A DNA stretch of 63,661 nucleotides. It comes from Marinobacter sp. Its GTDB lineage: Bacteria; Pseudomonadota; Gammaproteobacteria; Pseudomonadales; Oleiphilaceae. The stretch lies in contig JASBRL010000123.1 of assembly GCA_030149475.1 (NCBI GenBank), forward strand, positions 1 through 63,661. Direction: 5' to 3'. Below the pieces are notes generated by a model that was not told the DNA's origin, did no database searches, and was given only the letters and a program-made list of their open reading frames with translations. Positions within the stretch are counted from its first letter, which is position 1. Each line of letters starts with the position of its first letter. The position numbers and the translations under genes are program-made. Below are positions 25,621-34,463 of this stretch, piece after piece.

Positions 25621-26907
25621 ATGAATCGATTTGCCCGGCGCGCGCTCAACAGTTGTGCGGTTCCCGACGACCTGTCCGGGGTGACGGACCGGGATGAACA
25701 GGGAGAGAATCCAGAGGCGGCCGGCGTCAGTCAGGCGGCTATTGATGAAATCTGGCGCAGTACTGAAAGTCTGTACCGTACCGGAACCCATCCCGGCATT
25801 CAGCTTTCCGTCCGGCACCGGGGCGTTCAGGTTTTGCACCGGGCGCTGGGTCATGCGACCGGCAACGGGCCGGATGATTCGCCGGAAACGCCGAAAACGC
25901 CGATGACCACTGAAACACCCGTCTGTTATTTCTCCGCGTCCAAGGCGGTGACGGCCCTGCTGATTCATATGTTGGTCGAACAGGGGCTGATCAACCTGAT
26001 GGATCCGGTTTCCTATTACTGTCCGGAATTTGGCCAGCGTGGCAAGCGCACCATCACTATTCATCAGATCCTGTCTCACCGCGGCGGGATTCCGGCGATT
26101 CCACGCGGTACGCCCATCGATGTGCTCTGGCGCCAGGACGAGATCTGGCAGCTATTGTGTGAGGCGGAGCCGGTGGAGGTCGATGGATCCAAAGTCGCCT
26201 ACCATGCGATCACCGGTGGCTATGTGCTGCAACGAGTGCTGGAAAAAGTCACCGGCGACACCATTGACGCCTTTCTGGACACTCACCTTCGCCAGCCGAT
26301 GGGCATGCGGTGGTTCACCTACGGCATCACCCCCGGCCATGTCAGTGACCTGGCGCGTACCTATGCCACCGGTCCGGCACCCCGTTTTCCGGTCTCCTGG
26401 ATTGTCAATCGTGCACTGGGGAGCGATATCAGAACCGTCGCCGGAGTGGTCAACGACCCGCGATTCCAGGCCGCAGTCATCCCGGCCGGCAATCTGTGCG
26501 GCACAGCCGAGGAGATGGGTCGTTTTTTCCAGATGATGCTCAATGGCGGCGTCTGGGAAGGGCAGCGAATCTGTGATCCGATGACCATACGCCGGGCCAT
26601 CCAGCAATATGGTTCGTTGCAGATTGACCGCACCATGATGATTCCCATGCGTTTCAGTGCCGGGCTTATGCTGGGCGGAAATCCGGTCGGGCTGTGGGGG
26701 CAGCAGAGTCGTTACGCGTTCGGCCACGTGGGGCTGATCAACAAGTTCTGCTGGGCGGATTCCGCCCGGGATATTTCGGTCAGCCTGCTCAACACCGGGT
26801 TGCCGATTGTGGCCCATCATCTGCCGGCGCTGGTGCGGTTTGTCTACACGGTGTGTCGACAGTTCCCGCTGATTCCCGAGGCCGAGCGCTCAACCATCGC
26901 TGCCTGA
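25621..26907 (+). CDS. Serine hydrolase, beta-lactamase/class C PBP-like
   Basis: A 428-residue serine hydrolase of the beta-lactamase (Pfam PF00144) fold. The nucleophile motif SxxK appears as SASK near residues 105-108 (CYFSASKAVTALL). A YHAIT segment near 195 stands at the position of YxN, and HRGGIP lies between. FGHVGLINKFCWAD near 365 replaces the KTG/HxG box. No signal peptide is seen, so it is probably a cytoplasmic esterase or peptidase rather than a periplasmic penicillin-binding protein. Its 3' end overlaps the convergent small gene by 18 bases. Confidence 0.85.
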   Translation: MNRFARRALNSCAVPDDLSGVTDRDEQGENPEAAGVSQAAIDEIWRSTESLYRTGTHPGIQLSVRHRGVQVLHRALGHATGNGPDDSPETPKTPMTTETPVCYFSASKAVTALLIHMLVEQGLINLMDPVSYYCPEFGQRGKRTITIHQILSHRGGIPAIPRGTPIDVLWRQDEIWQLLCEAEPVEVDGSKVAYHAITGGYVLQRVLEKVTGDTIDAFLDTHLRQPMGMRWFTYGITPGHVSDLARTYATGPAPRFPVSWIVNRALGSDIRTVAGVVNDPRFQAAVIPAGNLCGTAEEMGRFFQMMLNGGVWEGQRICDPMTIRRAIQQYGSLQIDRTMMIPMRFSAGLMLGGNPVGLWGQQSRYAFGHVGLINKFCWADSARDISVSLLNTGLPIVAHHLPALVRFVYTVCRQFPLIPEAERSTIAA

Positions 26908-27252
26908 TCCCATGGTCACCAGCTGGGCTTCGAGAATGCCCAGTACGGACGACAGAATATCGCGGAAATCGGTCAGGGTCTGGGTCCGCTGGATGACATC
27001 TTCCCGGACGTCATCCAGCCGTTCCAGCTTGGGAACCACCCGGCGGATGCCTTCGGTGATGACCTCGTAGGGATAGTGGTGGTCCATGATACTGAGTTTG
27101 TTCAGCTCGGCGACCTCCTGGCTGAAGATGCTGATGATGTCGTAGATCATATCCTTGTGGGCGATGGTTCCGGCTTCCCAGTAGGCATCGTCCAATAACT
27201 CCAGAAGAGACAGATATTCCCGCAGGGTATCGGCTACGGAGGTTTGATTCAT
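26890..27252 (-). CDS. Small helical protein of unknown function
   Basis: A 120-residue acidic, mainly helical protein (LREYLSLLELLDDAYWEAGT, IYDIISIFSQEVAELNKLS), likely cytosolic. No family recognised. Its end overlaps the convergent serine hydrolase gene by 18 bases. Confidence 0.65.
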   Translation of the reverse strand: MNQTSVADTLREYLSLLELLDDAYWEAGTIAHKDMIYDIISIFSQEVAELNKLSIMDHHYPYEVITEGIRRVVPKLERLDDVREDVIQRTQTLTDFRDILSSVLGILEAQLVTMGSGSDG

Positions 27253-27491
27253 GGGGTTGGCACTCCGGTCATGGCAATGAGGGAACTATAGCAGGGGTTT
27301 CGTCGTCTTTTTCCGAGGAACTGTTGAAAAGTGCGCAATCCGGCATGGAATGGGCCGGGTCCCGATAAGATGAAACCGCATTCATAGCTATTGAATTTTG
27401 TCGGACAGTCGTGCACAATTTTGCCCTGACGTGGTGCAATCAGTCAGCGCGCCTGCGCATAACGCCACGACCTCAACGGATGAGAGACAGT

Positions 27492-27743
27492 ATGGATACG
27501 CCCCTCGACACCCGGCCAGAAACCGGCCTCCCGCTGCTGCTGGATCAGCACGACAGTGTCCGCTACCATGTCCGTCGTCGACTCAACGACGAAGTCACCC
27601 GACTGGAGCGGCGTATCGATACCCTTCGGGCAACCAACGCGCCCCATGCGGGCATCATCATCGCCACCTATGAACGGCTGATCGAACGCAAGAAAGGTTT
27701 CATGACGCGCTGGGGCATGGAGCCTGGAAAGTCGTTCTACTGA
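27492..27743 (+). CDS. Small conserved-looking basic protein
   Basis: An 83-residue hydrophilic protein (DSVRYHVRRRLNDEVTRLER through AIIIATYERLIERKKGF-like helices). ATG 27492 follows a GAGAGA site; ATG 27480 is an alternative. A coiled-coil-like central segment suggests self-association. Function unknown. Its stop overlaps the end of the convergent lipoprotein gene by seven bases. Confidence 0.6.
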   Translation: MDTPLDTRPETGLPLLLDQHDSVRYHVRRRLNDEVTRLERRIDTLRATNAPHAGIIIATYERLIERKKGFMTRWGMEPGKSFY

Positions 27744-28762
27744 CGTGTTCCAATGGCTATGGTGTTGAAGACCTTGTCCGCGGTTTGCTTGTTCCCGCAG
27801 TAGTCCGGATTGTCCCGCGTGTCGGCCGGGTTTGCGGTGCTGTCGTCGGGAACGGTGGCGGGCTCGTTTTCCGACAGGTAGAGCGACAGGGTCTGCATGG
27901 AATAATCCAGTACTGCCCGCACACAGTCCGGTGTCTGGCCATTCACGTCAATGCGCTGATTCTGGCTGATGAACAGGGTATCGCGCTTGTCGGTGATAAA
28001 GTCCTGCGATAGTGACATCCGGCCGACATCGGCGTGCCGGGCGGTGAACGAGGCCTCTACCAGCTCGGGATGATTGTAGCCGTCGATCGCGAACTGGGTC
28101 GGCTCGTACTGTCCGCCAACCAGCAGGCTCTGCAGTTCCGGTGGTGTGGCGGTCTCATCTGCCGGCGCCGTCCCGGCAATGTACTGAACAGTGCGGAATA
28201 CCTTGTTGGCACTGCTCCCGCTGCCCGGAGTGTAAATCCAGCCCAGGGTTGGGTAGCGCCATTCGCGGTCCGCCAGAGCAGCGCCGTTTTTTTCTGCGCT
28301 CTGGTCTTTGAAGCGGATCACCGCGCCGTTCGAGCGGCTGTTGTAGGTGCCGGCCTGGCCCAGATCGATCCGTTCACTGATATAGCGGCGCCCATCGTAG
28401 AAATTGCGAATGGCGTTCGCCGCGATCACTTCGTTGATCAGGTCGTAGGGATTACGCACCGTCTGGTAACGGGTGCCATCGGTGGTCGGCCCGGTCCCCG
28501 CGTACAGATCCACCACCCGACGCAGCGCGTCGGCCCAGTCCCGCGCCTCGCCGGGTTCGCCGTCAGCCGGTTCCGCCCCGCGATAAAAATCCCAGAACAG
28601 CGTTTCCGGCAGTTCGCTTTGTTTTTTGAGGGTGAACGTGGAAAACGTGACGTCAACGTTGCTGGCCGGATTGAGGGCGCTGTTGCTGGTGCCAGGGCCG
28701 CAGCCTGACGTGGCAAGCGGCGCCAGCACCGCAAGGAGGGCCAAAGTGTGATGTGGTGACAT
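27737..28762 (-). CDS. Exported lipoprotein of unknown function
   Basis: A 341-residue lipoprotein. Signal sequence residues 1-20 end in the lipobox LATSGC, with Gly at +2, favouring the outer membrane. The mature part mixes strands with acidic and aromatic residues (LPETLFWDFYRGAEPADGEP, QTVRNPYDLINEVIAANAIR) and has two late cysteines (DCVRAV, DYCGNK) that could form a disulphide. No domain was recognised. It is divergent from the hybrid histidine kinase gene, whose signal might concern the envelope, but that link is a guess. Confidence 0.78.
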   Translation of the reverse strand: MSPHHTLALLAVLAPLATSGCGPGTSNSALNPASNVDVTFSTFTLKKQSELPETLFWDFYRGAEPADGEPGEARDWADALRRVVDLYAGTGPTTDGTRYQTVRNPYDLINEVIAANAIRNFYDGRRYISERIDLGQAGTYNSRSNGAVIRFKDQSAEKNGAALADREWRYPTLGWIYTPGSGSSANKVFRTVQYIAGTAPADETATPPELQSLLVGGQYEPTQFAIDGYNHPELVEASFTARHADVGRMSLSQDFITDKRDTLFISQNQRIDVNGQTPDCVRAVLDYSMQTLSLYLSENEPATVPDDSTANPADTRDNPDYCGNKQTADKVFNTIAIGTRQ

Positions 28763-28963
28763 TTTGAGCGACTCCGTGATGCGAAGAGCGGGAGAAAGCG
28801 CTAAAGTTATGCGTTACGGTGCCGACTGACGGTCCAGCTAACCCGGAGCGTGTCTGACGGCTGTCGCACTACGGTAAGCTGTCGCACCAGGGTAAATTGG
28901 CCGTTGCGGACAGTATACTCCGGCGCCGGGCCCGCACGGCGAAACCGGCTACAGGCCTGATGA

Positions 28964-31900
28964 GTGACGACAATAAACGATAATCCAGGCATCTGCCCGC
29001 GTGGAGATCACATTTTGCAGCATCGGCAATGGCGCGCCGGTCTGAACTGGTTGCTGACGTCAGCGTTGCTGGCCAGTCTGCTTCTGGGTTCTGGCCTGGC
29101 GCGGGCGCAGGATCGCTGTCAGGACGATGTGGTGGTTATCAACGACAACCGCCAACAATACGATCTGGCGTCGTGCGTCTGGTATCTGGAGGATCCGACG
29201 GGTGACCTTGGGCTGTCCGACATTCGCCAACAGGACAAACACCCGTTCACCCGTCATCAGGGAGGCATGCTCAACTTCGGGTATACCGATTCCACCTACT
29301 GGGCCCGGTTCGATCTCAAAACCCGGAACCGCGACATCAGCCCGGAGTGGATTCTGGAACTGGCGCTGCCGCTGGTGGACAAGGCCACCCTCTATGTCAT
29401 CCGCAATGGCAACCTGGTGGAAACCCGCAGTGCCGGTTATAAGGATGACTGGAGCGATCGGGATCTGGCATTGCCTAACCCCACATTCAAGCTGTCGCTG
29501 TCGCCGGGCACAGTCACCCGTATTTATCTTCAGGTGACCACCCAGAACACCTTCCGCCTGCCACTCACGCTCTGGCACCCCGATGTTTTTGTCGAAAAGG
29601 TGTCGACTGAAGAGTCAGTGCGGGGCATGTTGCTGGGGGCGATTCTGGCTATCCTGGCTTACAACCTGTTTGTGGCGGTCTCCGTCCGTGAGCGCAGCAA
29701 CGTGTATTACGTGCTTTACCTGCTCTCATCGACACTGCTGATCATCACCGAACAGGTCCACGGGATACAACTGCTGGACAGCCGGCCGCCCTTTCTGGAC
29801 AAGCGCTACCTGCATTACGAAATCATGATGGCGTGGTTCTGGGGGCTGATGATGGCGCGGGCCTTCCTGGAGACCCGTGAAAAGTCCAAAGACCTTGATC
29901 AGGTGATACGCCTGAGCCTGTATGGCGTGCTGGTTACCTTTGTCCTCAGTATGTTCATGCCCTATCACATTGCGATGGAATGGATCGTCATCGGCTCGAT
30001 TGTGCTCTGCGTGATGATGATCATCGTGAGTTATCTGTCCTGGACCTATTACAATCCGGCCGCACGGGCGTACTTTTTTGCCTGGACCGCCGCGTTGTCC
30101 GGCTTCGCAACTTATGCCCTCACGGTGATGGGCTATGTGCCCCTGAATACCGTCACCATCTACGCTCCCCAGATTGGGCTGACGGCACAGATCATCCTGT
30201 TTTCCTTTGCCCTCGCAGACCGGATCAAACAGGTACAGAGTGAGTCCCTGCGCTGGAGTGACCGGGCCCTGGCCAACCTCCGGCGTTACCAGTCGCTGTT
30301 CGACAATGCCGTGGAAGGGGTTTTCCAGATGGGGCTGGATCGACGCTTTATTACCGCCAATCCGGCGATGGCGGACCTGATGGGCTACCGTAACAGTCGT
30401 GAGATGGTCGACCGGAACCCGGATGTGCTGGACCTGTGCTTCGCTGATGCGCGCATGCGCCGGTGGGTGGTGGAACAGTTGGAGCGTCAGGGCACCCTGA
30501 AGGGCATTGAGGCGCGTTACTTCAATCGTCAGGGCGAGGAGCGCTGGGCGACGATATCCCTGCATACGGTGTACGACGGCGATGGCGAGCCCCAGCATCT
30601 GGAAGGCACCTGTATTGACGCCACCGAGCGCCATCAGCGTCAGCGGATTGAGAAGGAGCGCGAGCACGAGCGCATGGAAAAAGACCTGGCCCGAAACTCG
30701 GCCGAAGCCAAAAGCCAGTTCCTCGCCAACATGAGTCACGAGATCCGTACCCCGTTGGCCGCCATTATCGGCTACGGGGAAACCCTGCTTGATGAGGATC
30801 TGACCGCCGAGGAAAAGCTGAGTAGCGCCGAGACCGTGGTGCGAAGCGGTCGTCACCTGCTGGATCTGGTCAACGATATTCTCGATCACTCCAAAATTGA
30901 CGCCAACAAGCTGAATGTCGATGTGGTGGCTGTCAACCTGCCGGAGCTGCTGGACGAAGTCCGGGCGTTCTTTGTGCCGCGGGCCCGCGAGAAAGGCGTG
31001 GATTTCAGCATTGTGTGCGACTTCCCCCTGCCGGAGATGATTCACACCGACCCTACGCGGTTTCGGCAAATTATCATTAATCTGTGTGGAAATGCGCTGA
31101 AATTCACTGAAAAAGGCTCAATATCGGTGATGATTCGCTGCGAACGATCCGCGGAATCGCTGGTAGCGAAGGTGGTGGACACGGGTATCGGCATGAAAGC
31201 GGAGCAGCTCAGCCGGCTGTTCGATCCGTTTGCCCAGGGCAGTGCTGCCATTGCCAGGCAGTACGGCGGTACCGGTCTGGGATTGAGTATCTCGCGCCGG
31301 CTGGCTGAGTTGCTGGGTGGCTCGATCTCCGTGAACAGCACCTACGGGGAAGGCAGCGAATTTGAGGTGACCATCGCCACCGGCGCATTGGAGGAGGTAC
31401 ATTTCCTGCGGGACAGTTCTGAGCTGTCACAGCGCCGCCGACAACTGCCGATGGTCATGGCGCCACAACTGGATGGCCGGGTACTGTGCGCGGAGGACAA
31501 TGATGTCAATCGTCGGTTGGTGTCTCTGCTGGTGGGTCGGACCGGGGTCGAAGTGGTGCACGTCAGTAATGGCGCAGAAGCACTTGACGCCGCAACGCGT
31601 GAGCCGTTTGACCTGATCCTGATGGATATTCAGATGCCGGTGATGAACGGCCGCGACGCCACGGCGGCACTGCGCGAGGCGGGTATCAATACCCCTGTGA
31701 TTGCCCTGACAGCGAATGTGATGGCGGAAGATATCGAGGACTACCGTCAGGCCGGCTGTAATGAGCATCTGGCAAAACCCATTGACAAGCAGCGGTTCTA
31801 CGAGCTGCTGGCGCGCTATCTTGATCGCAACGAATCGGCAACGGAGGGTGCCCGCCTGGCCCGCTATCAGGGCACGGTGCTGGTGGCCGAGGACGATGAG

Positions 31901-32548
31901 GATAACCGCCGGCTGGTCGAGCGTATGCTCAGCCGTCTCGGCCTGACGGTCATCGCTGTGACGCAGGGAGATACCGCGGTACGAACGGGCCTTGCCGAAC
32001 CTGTTCAGCTGGTATTGATGGACCGTCACATGCCCGCGCTGGACGGCGTGGAAGCAACCCGTCTGCTGCGGCAGGCCGGGTTCCGGCGCCCGATTATTGC
32101 GTTTACCGCCGGCGATCAGCAGGAAATTGACGCGCTGCTGGACGCTGGCTGTGAAGGCGTCCTGATGAAGCCCATTGATCAGGGTCATCTCCTGGCGTTG
32201 CTTGACCGGACCCTTGAGCGGGACCGTGACGGACTTCAGGAGGCGGTCGATGACAGTGACAGCATCCGTCATCTGGTGAACGAGTTTCTGGATCACCTCG
32301 GCGGGCGCCGACAGCGTATGATGGCGGCACGGGACCAGTCCGACTGGTCGACTCTGCGTCGTGAAGTCCATCAGATCAAGGGGACCGCAGGCGCCATGGG
32401 CTATCCGGCAATGACCGAGCAGGCGGCCCGGCTGGACCTGTGTCTGCGCGCCGATTCGCCCGATCCGGCCGAACTGTCCGGGCAACTGGATGAACTGAAC
32501 ATTCAGATTGAGCAGGCTCTGGCGCGGCGCGCCACCTCGGACGCCTGA
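28964..32548 (+). CDS. Hybrid sensor histidine kinase, 7TMR-DISM/PAS/HisKA/REC/REC/HPt
   Basis: A 1194-residue phosphorelay kinase. After a signal peptide (about residues 28-48) come a periplasmic 7TMR-DISMED2 sensor (about 60-195), seven membrane helices (about 215-415) and a PAS domain (about 440-565). The HisKA domain has the phospho-acceptor His near 592 (NMSHEIRTP), and the HATPase follows with GTGIGM, FDPFAQG and GGTGLGLS motifs. Receiver 1 (Asp near 888, MDIQMP) and receiver 2 (Asp near 1020, MDRHMP) precede a C-terminal HPt domain (His near 1135, HQIKGTAG). The GTG start at 28964 lacks a site; TTG 29015, with GGAG at 29003-29006, gives a better signal peptide. DISMED2 domains are thought to bind carbohydrates or related ligands. 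It lies upstream of a membrane protein and a lone receiver. Confidence 0.92.
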   Translation: MTTINDNPGICPRGDHILQHRQWRAGLNWLLTSALLASLLLGSGLARAQDRCQDDVVVINDNRQQYDLASCVWYLEDPTGDLGLSDIRQQDKHPFTRHQGGMLNFGYTDSTYWARFDLKTRNRDISPEWILELALPLVDKATLYVIRNGNLVETRSAGYKDDWSDRDLALPNPTFKLSLSPGTVTRIYLQVTTQNTFRLPLTLWHPDVFVEKVSTEESVRGMLLGAILAILAYNLFVAVSVRERSNVYYVLYLLSSTLLIITEQVHGIQLLDSRPPFLDKRYLHYEIMMAWFWGLMMARAFLETREKSKDLDQVIRLSLYGVLVTFVLSMFMPYHIAMEWIVIGSIVLCVMMIIVSYLSWTYYNPAARAYFFAWTAALSGFATYALTVMGYVPLNTVTIYAPQIGLTAQIILFSFALADRIKQVQSESLRWSDRALANLRRYQSLFDNAVEGVFQMGLDRRFITANPAMADLMGYRNSREMVDRNPDVLDLCFADARMRRWVVEQLERQGTLKGIEARYFNRQGEERWATISLHTVYDGDGEPQHLEGTCIDATERHQRQRIEKEREHERMEKDLARNSAEAKSQFLANMSHEIRTPLAAIIGYGETLLDEDLTAEEKLSSAETVVRSGRHLLDLVNDILDHSKIDANKLNVDVVAVNLPELLDEVRAFFVPRAREKGVDFSIVCDFPLPEMIHTDPTRFRQIIINLCGNALKFTEKGSISVMIRCERSAESLVAKVVDTGIGMKAEQLSRLFDPFAQGSAAIARQYGGTGLGLSISRRLAELLGGSISVNSTYGEGSEFEVTIATGALEEVHFLRDSSELSQRRRQLPMVMAPQLDGRVLCAEDNDVNRRLVSLLVGRTGVEVVHVSNGAEALDAATREPFDLILMDIQMPVMNGRDATAALREAGINTPVIALTANVMAEDIEDYRQAGCNEHLAKPIDKQRFYELLARYLDRNESATEGARLARYQGTVLVAEDDEDNRRLVERMLSRLGLTVIAVTQGDTAVRTGLAEPVQLVLMDRHMPALDGVEATRLLRQAGFRRPIIAFTAGDQQEIDALLDAGCEGVLMKPIDQGHLLALLDRTLERDRDGLQEAVDDSDSIRHLVNEFLDHLGGRRQRMMAARDQSDWSTLRREVHQIKGTAGAMGYPAMTEQAARLDLCLRADSPDPAELSGQLDELNIQIEQALARRATSDA

Positions 32549-32612
32549 TACTGATTTACCGGGAAGCCTCTGTCCGAGGTTCCCCGGGTCCACTGAACAC
32601 AGGAAGCGGACT

Positions 32613-33167
32613 ATGAATGATGCCAACCGTAATCAGCGTGAAAACCAGTCACTCAGCACTATGTACGGAACCTATGCGGACGTTCTGTTCGTGTTGTTTC
32701 CATTCCTGGTGATACTGATGCAGCGACTGTGGGATGGGCGCCTGGCCGACGTATTGCTCAGGCCTGATCTGAGCATTGCGTCGGCCATACTGGCCGGCCT
32801 GGCGATTGGCAAGTTTGTGCTCGGGCTGGTGACCGAGCGGGATCTGGGCCGCTACAAGGAGCGCATCGTGTTTTTCATCGCGGTTACCCTGTTTGTGGTG
32901 CTGGGGCCGTCGATCATTCTCATCCTGAGTATTCTGGGTGACTCAGCGATACCGGGATTTGTCGCTTTTGTGCAGCCAATTTTGCTGATCGTCGCGATTT
33001 CGCTCTACACGACGGCAATCAGTATCAGTAAACTGCTGACTCACGACGAACTCAGCCGTGGGACTGACGACAATACTTCGCCGATCAGCGACGGTGATGA
33101 ACAGGCGCCCGTGCACCGCGCTCCGGCACTGGCCATTCCAAGGCGTTCGAACGGCGAACCGCGCTGA
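32613..33167 (+). CDS. Four-helix membrane protein in the kinase operon
   Basis: A 184-residue protein with four membrane helices (about residues 22-45, 60-80, 95-115, 122-145), then a hydrophilic tail of about 40 residues. ATG 32613 follows AGGAAG. It sits between the hybrid kinase and the CheY-like receiver, 64 bases after the kinase, so co-expression is likely. No family was recognised; it could be an accessory sensor or kinase partner. Confidence 0.75.
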   Translation: MNDANRNQRENQSLSTMYGTYADVLFVLFPFLVILMQRLWDGRLADVLLRPDLSIASAILAGLAIGKFVLGLVTERDLGRYKERIVFFIAVTLFVVLGPSIILILSILGDSAIPGFVAFVQPILLIVAISLYTTAISISKLLTHDELSRGTDDNTSPISDGDEQAPVHRAPALAIPRRSNGEPR

Positions 33168-33209
33168 CTCGGAGTTGGTTCATTTCACGGATGTTCAAAG
33201 GGAGATCAG

Positions 33210-33623
33210 ATGGAGAATCTCAAGGTTCTGGTAGTCGAAGATGAACCCACCATGCGGGAACTGCTTCGCGATATGCTGTATCACGCTGGTGCAACCTCAG
33301 TCTCCTGTTGTGGTGACGCAGCATCGGCGCGGGCGGCCTATGCGGCCGAATCGTTTCATATCGTGATGTTGGATATTGGCCTGCCTGACGGCGATGGCCA
33401 CGATCTGATGACGGACTATCGGGCGATCCGGCCCGAGCAGCACGCGGTGCTGGTCACGGCGGACGACTCGATAGAAAGCATACAGAAAGCGATCAGCGCC
33501 GGGGCCAATGGCTATGTGGTCAAGCCCTATTCACAGGAGAAAATTCATGACGTCGTGAACAATTACATCATGGTTCACGGCTCGGATCCGGACGTCGCGC
33601 AGGGCCTGAACCGGCCTCACTGA
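33210..33623 (+). CDS. Single-domain response regulator (CheY-like)
   Basis: A 137-residue receiver. Acidic pair Glu-Asp-Glu at residues 10-12, phospho-acceptor Asp55 (MLDIGLPDGDG), conserved Thr in LVTADDS and Lys in YVVKPYS. A helical tail of about 15 residues follows; there is no output domain. It lies last in the cluster after the hybrid kinase and the membrane protein, so it probably takes phosphate from the HPt domain of that kinase or adapts its activity. Its 3' end carries the terminator stem. Confidence 0.9.
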   Translation: MENLKVLVVEDEPTMRELLRDMLYHAGATSVSCCGDAASARAAYAAESFHIVMLDIGLPDGDGHDLMTDYRAIRPEQHAVLVTADDSIESIQKAISAGANGYVVKPYSQEKIHDVVNNYIMVHGSDPDVAQGLNRPH

Positions 33624-33640
33624 ACCGGTTCAGGTTATTG
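33605..33640 (+). terminator. Terminator overlapping the end of the receiver gene
   Basis: CCTGAACCGG at 33605-33614 pairs perfectly with CCGGTTCAGG at 33625-33634, then TTATTG. The stem begins inside the last codons of the receiver gene and also separates it from the convergent small gene. Confidence 0.75.
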
Positions 33641-33645
33641 GGGCG

Positions 33646-33918
33646 TCACGCTACCTGGCGGGCAATCCAGGAGTTGTGCCGGATGGCCAGGGCCCGGACA
33701 TAGCGTGCCTCAGCGCCGTCCAGGTTGGTCAGGACGCCGTTGAATATCCAGCCCCGTTCATACAGACCCAGTACGCTGGGCTCATCGTCCAGATTGACCC
33801 GTTGATTCAGTTTTTTGCAGATTGCATCCAGCAGCGGCAACTTGTCGGGCCGCTTGACCGGACCACTGCGCAGTCCTGCTGGCTGATTGGCCGCGCGATT
33901 GATTGGTTGTCTCTTCAT
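33646..33918 (-). CDS. Small basic protein of unknown function
   Basis: A 90-residue protein starting MKRQPINRAANQPAGLR, basic at the N-terminus, with a compact centre (LDAICKKLNQRVNLDDEPS) and an aromatic WIFNGVLTNLDG block. AAGGAG stands seven bases before the ATG. No family recognised; the N-terminus could bind nucleic acid. A minus-strand intrinsic terminator lies upstream in its leader (33953-33983), hinting at attenuation or at an independent small RNA. Confidence 0.65.
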   Translation of the reverse strand: MKRQPINRAANQPAGLRSGPVKRPDKLPLLDAICKKLNQRVNLDDEPSVLGLYERGWIFNGVLTNLDGAEARYVRALAIRHNSWIARQVA

Positions 33919-33952
33919 GGTCTTCTCCTTGCCGGTTGGCGGCTACAGAAAC

Positions 33953-33983
33953 AAAAAACCCCGGGCTGACGAGCACCGGGGTT
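33953..33983 (-). terminator. Minus-strand intrinsic terminator in the leader of the small protein gene
   Basis: AACCCCGG at 33957-33964 pairs with CCGGGGTT at 33976-33983; on the minus strand the stem is followed by TTTTTT. It is upstream of the gene at 33646-33918, so it ends a separate RNA or works as an attenuator. Confidence 0.75.
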
Positions 33984-34316
33984 CTGCGTGGAGAAGCGGA
34001 CCCGGTCGCTCGAGGCTCCCGGGTCAAACCGAAAGCCGTTACGAACGCATGACCTGAAAATGCATACACTGCCCCGACACGGGAGGAATGTTCCGGTCGG
34101 ATCCTGGCAGGGTAATCGGGGTTAGTGGCATGTGTCCGGCTCTCCGTCCATTAAACAATGACTTGCTGCGAGCCAGCTATGATTGATCGCCGCTGGCCCT
34201 CACTTTCAGTGTATCTGTTGCATCGGGCATTGCAAGCGGCGCCGTTACGCCGCAGTTTCGGGAAACCACCATTCGGCAAACCCCTACAGACGCCTGTCCC
34301 GGCCGGCGCGTAGAAT

Positions 34317-34430
34317 TCTGTCTGTCACGTGTTTTACGTTGTGCACTTCGCACTAACGGGCTGCTTTGCCTGTTGTTGCGTTGATCTCTCCTTTTTTGGC
34401 GTATCCCGCTCGGGCTGCGCCTTTTTTTTT
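34317..34430 (+). ncRNA. Candidate Hfq-type small RNA
   Basis: A region of about 110 bases. TAGAAT at 34311-34316 could be a -10 element, though no good -35 is seen. The predicted RNA has a small hairpin (GTGC-acttc-GCAC), an unpaired pyrimidine run TCTCTCCTTTTTT complementary to Shine-Dalgarno sites, and the terminator at 34398-34430 with a nine-U tail. This layout is typical of trans-acting small RNAs. The 5' end is only approximate. Confidence 0.4.
34398..34430 (+). terminator. Plus-strand intrinsic terminator with nine T
   Basis: GGCG at 34398-34401 and CGCC at 34418-34421 enclose CCC/GGG pairing, followed by TTTTTTTTT to 34430. No plus-strand protein gene ends near it. Confidence 0.65.
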
Positions 34431-34463
34431 GGCCATCATGGATACGTGGGGATAGTCTCCACC

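Larger units (their letters stand above)
33919..34463. other. 545-base gap with two unexplained terminators and candidate RNAs
   Basis: No protein gene is convincing here. It contains a minus-strand hairpin terminator (33953-33983) preceded on that strand by a second hairpin (GACCCGG 33999-34005 with CCGGGTC 34019-34025), and a plus-strand terminator with nine T (34398-34430). These suggest one minus-strand leader or small RNA and one plus-strand small RNA. Confidence 0.55.

Noticed and set aside
31427..32626. A 399-codon minus-strand frame across the receivers of the hybrid kinase
   Set aside because: The plus strand shows complete receiver and HPt motifs; the opposite frame has none.
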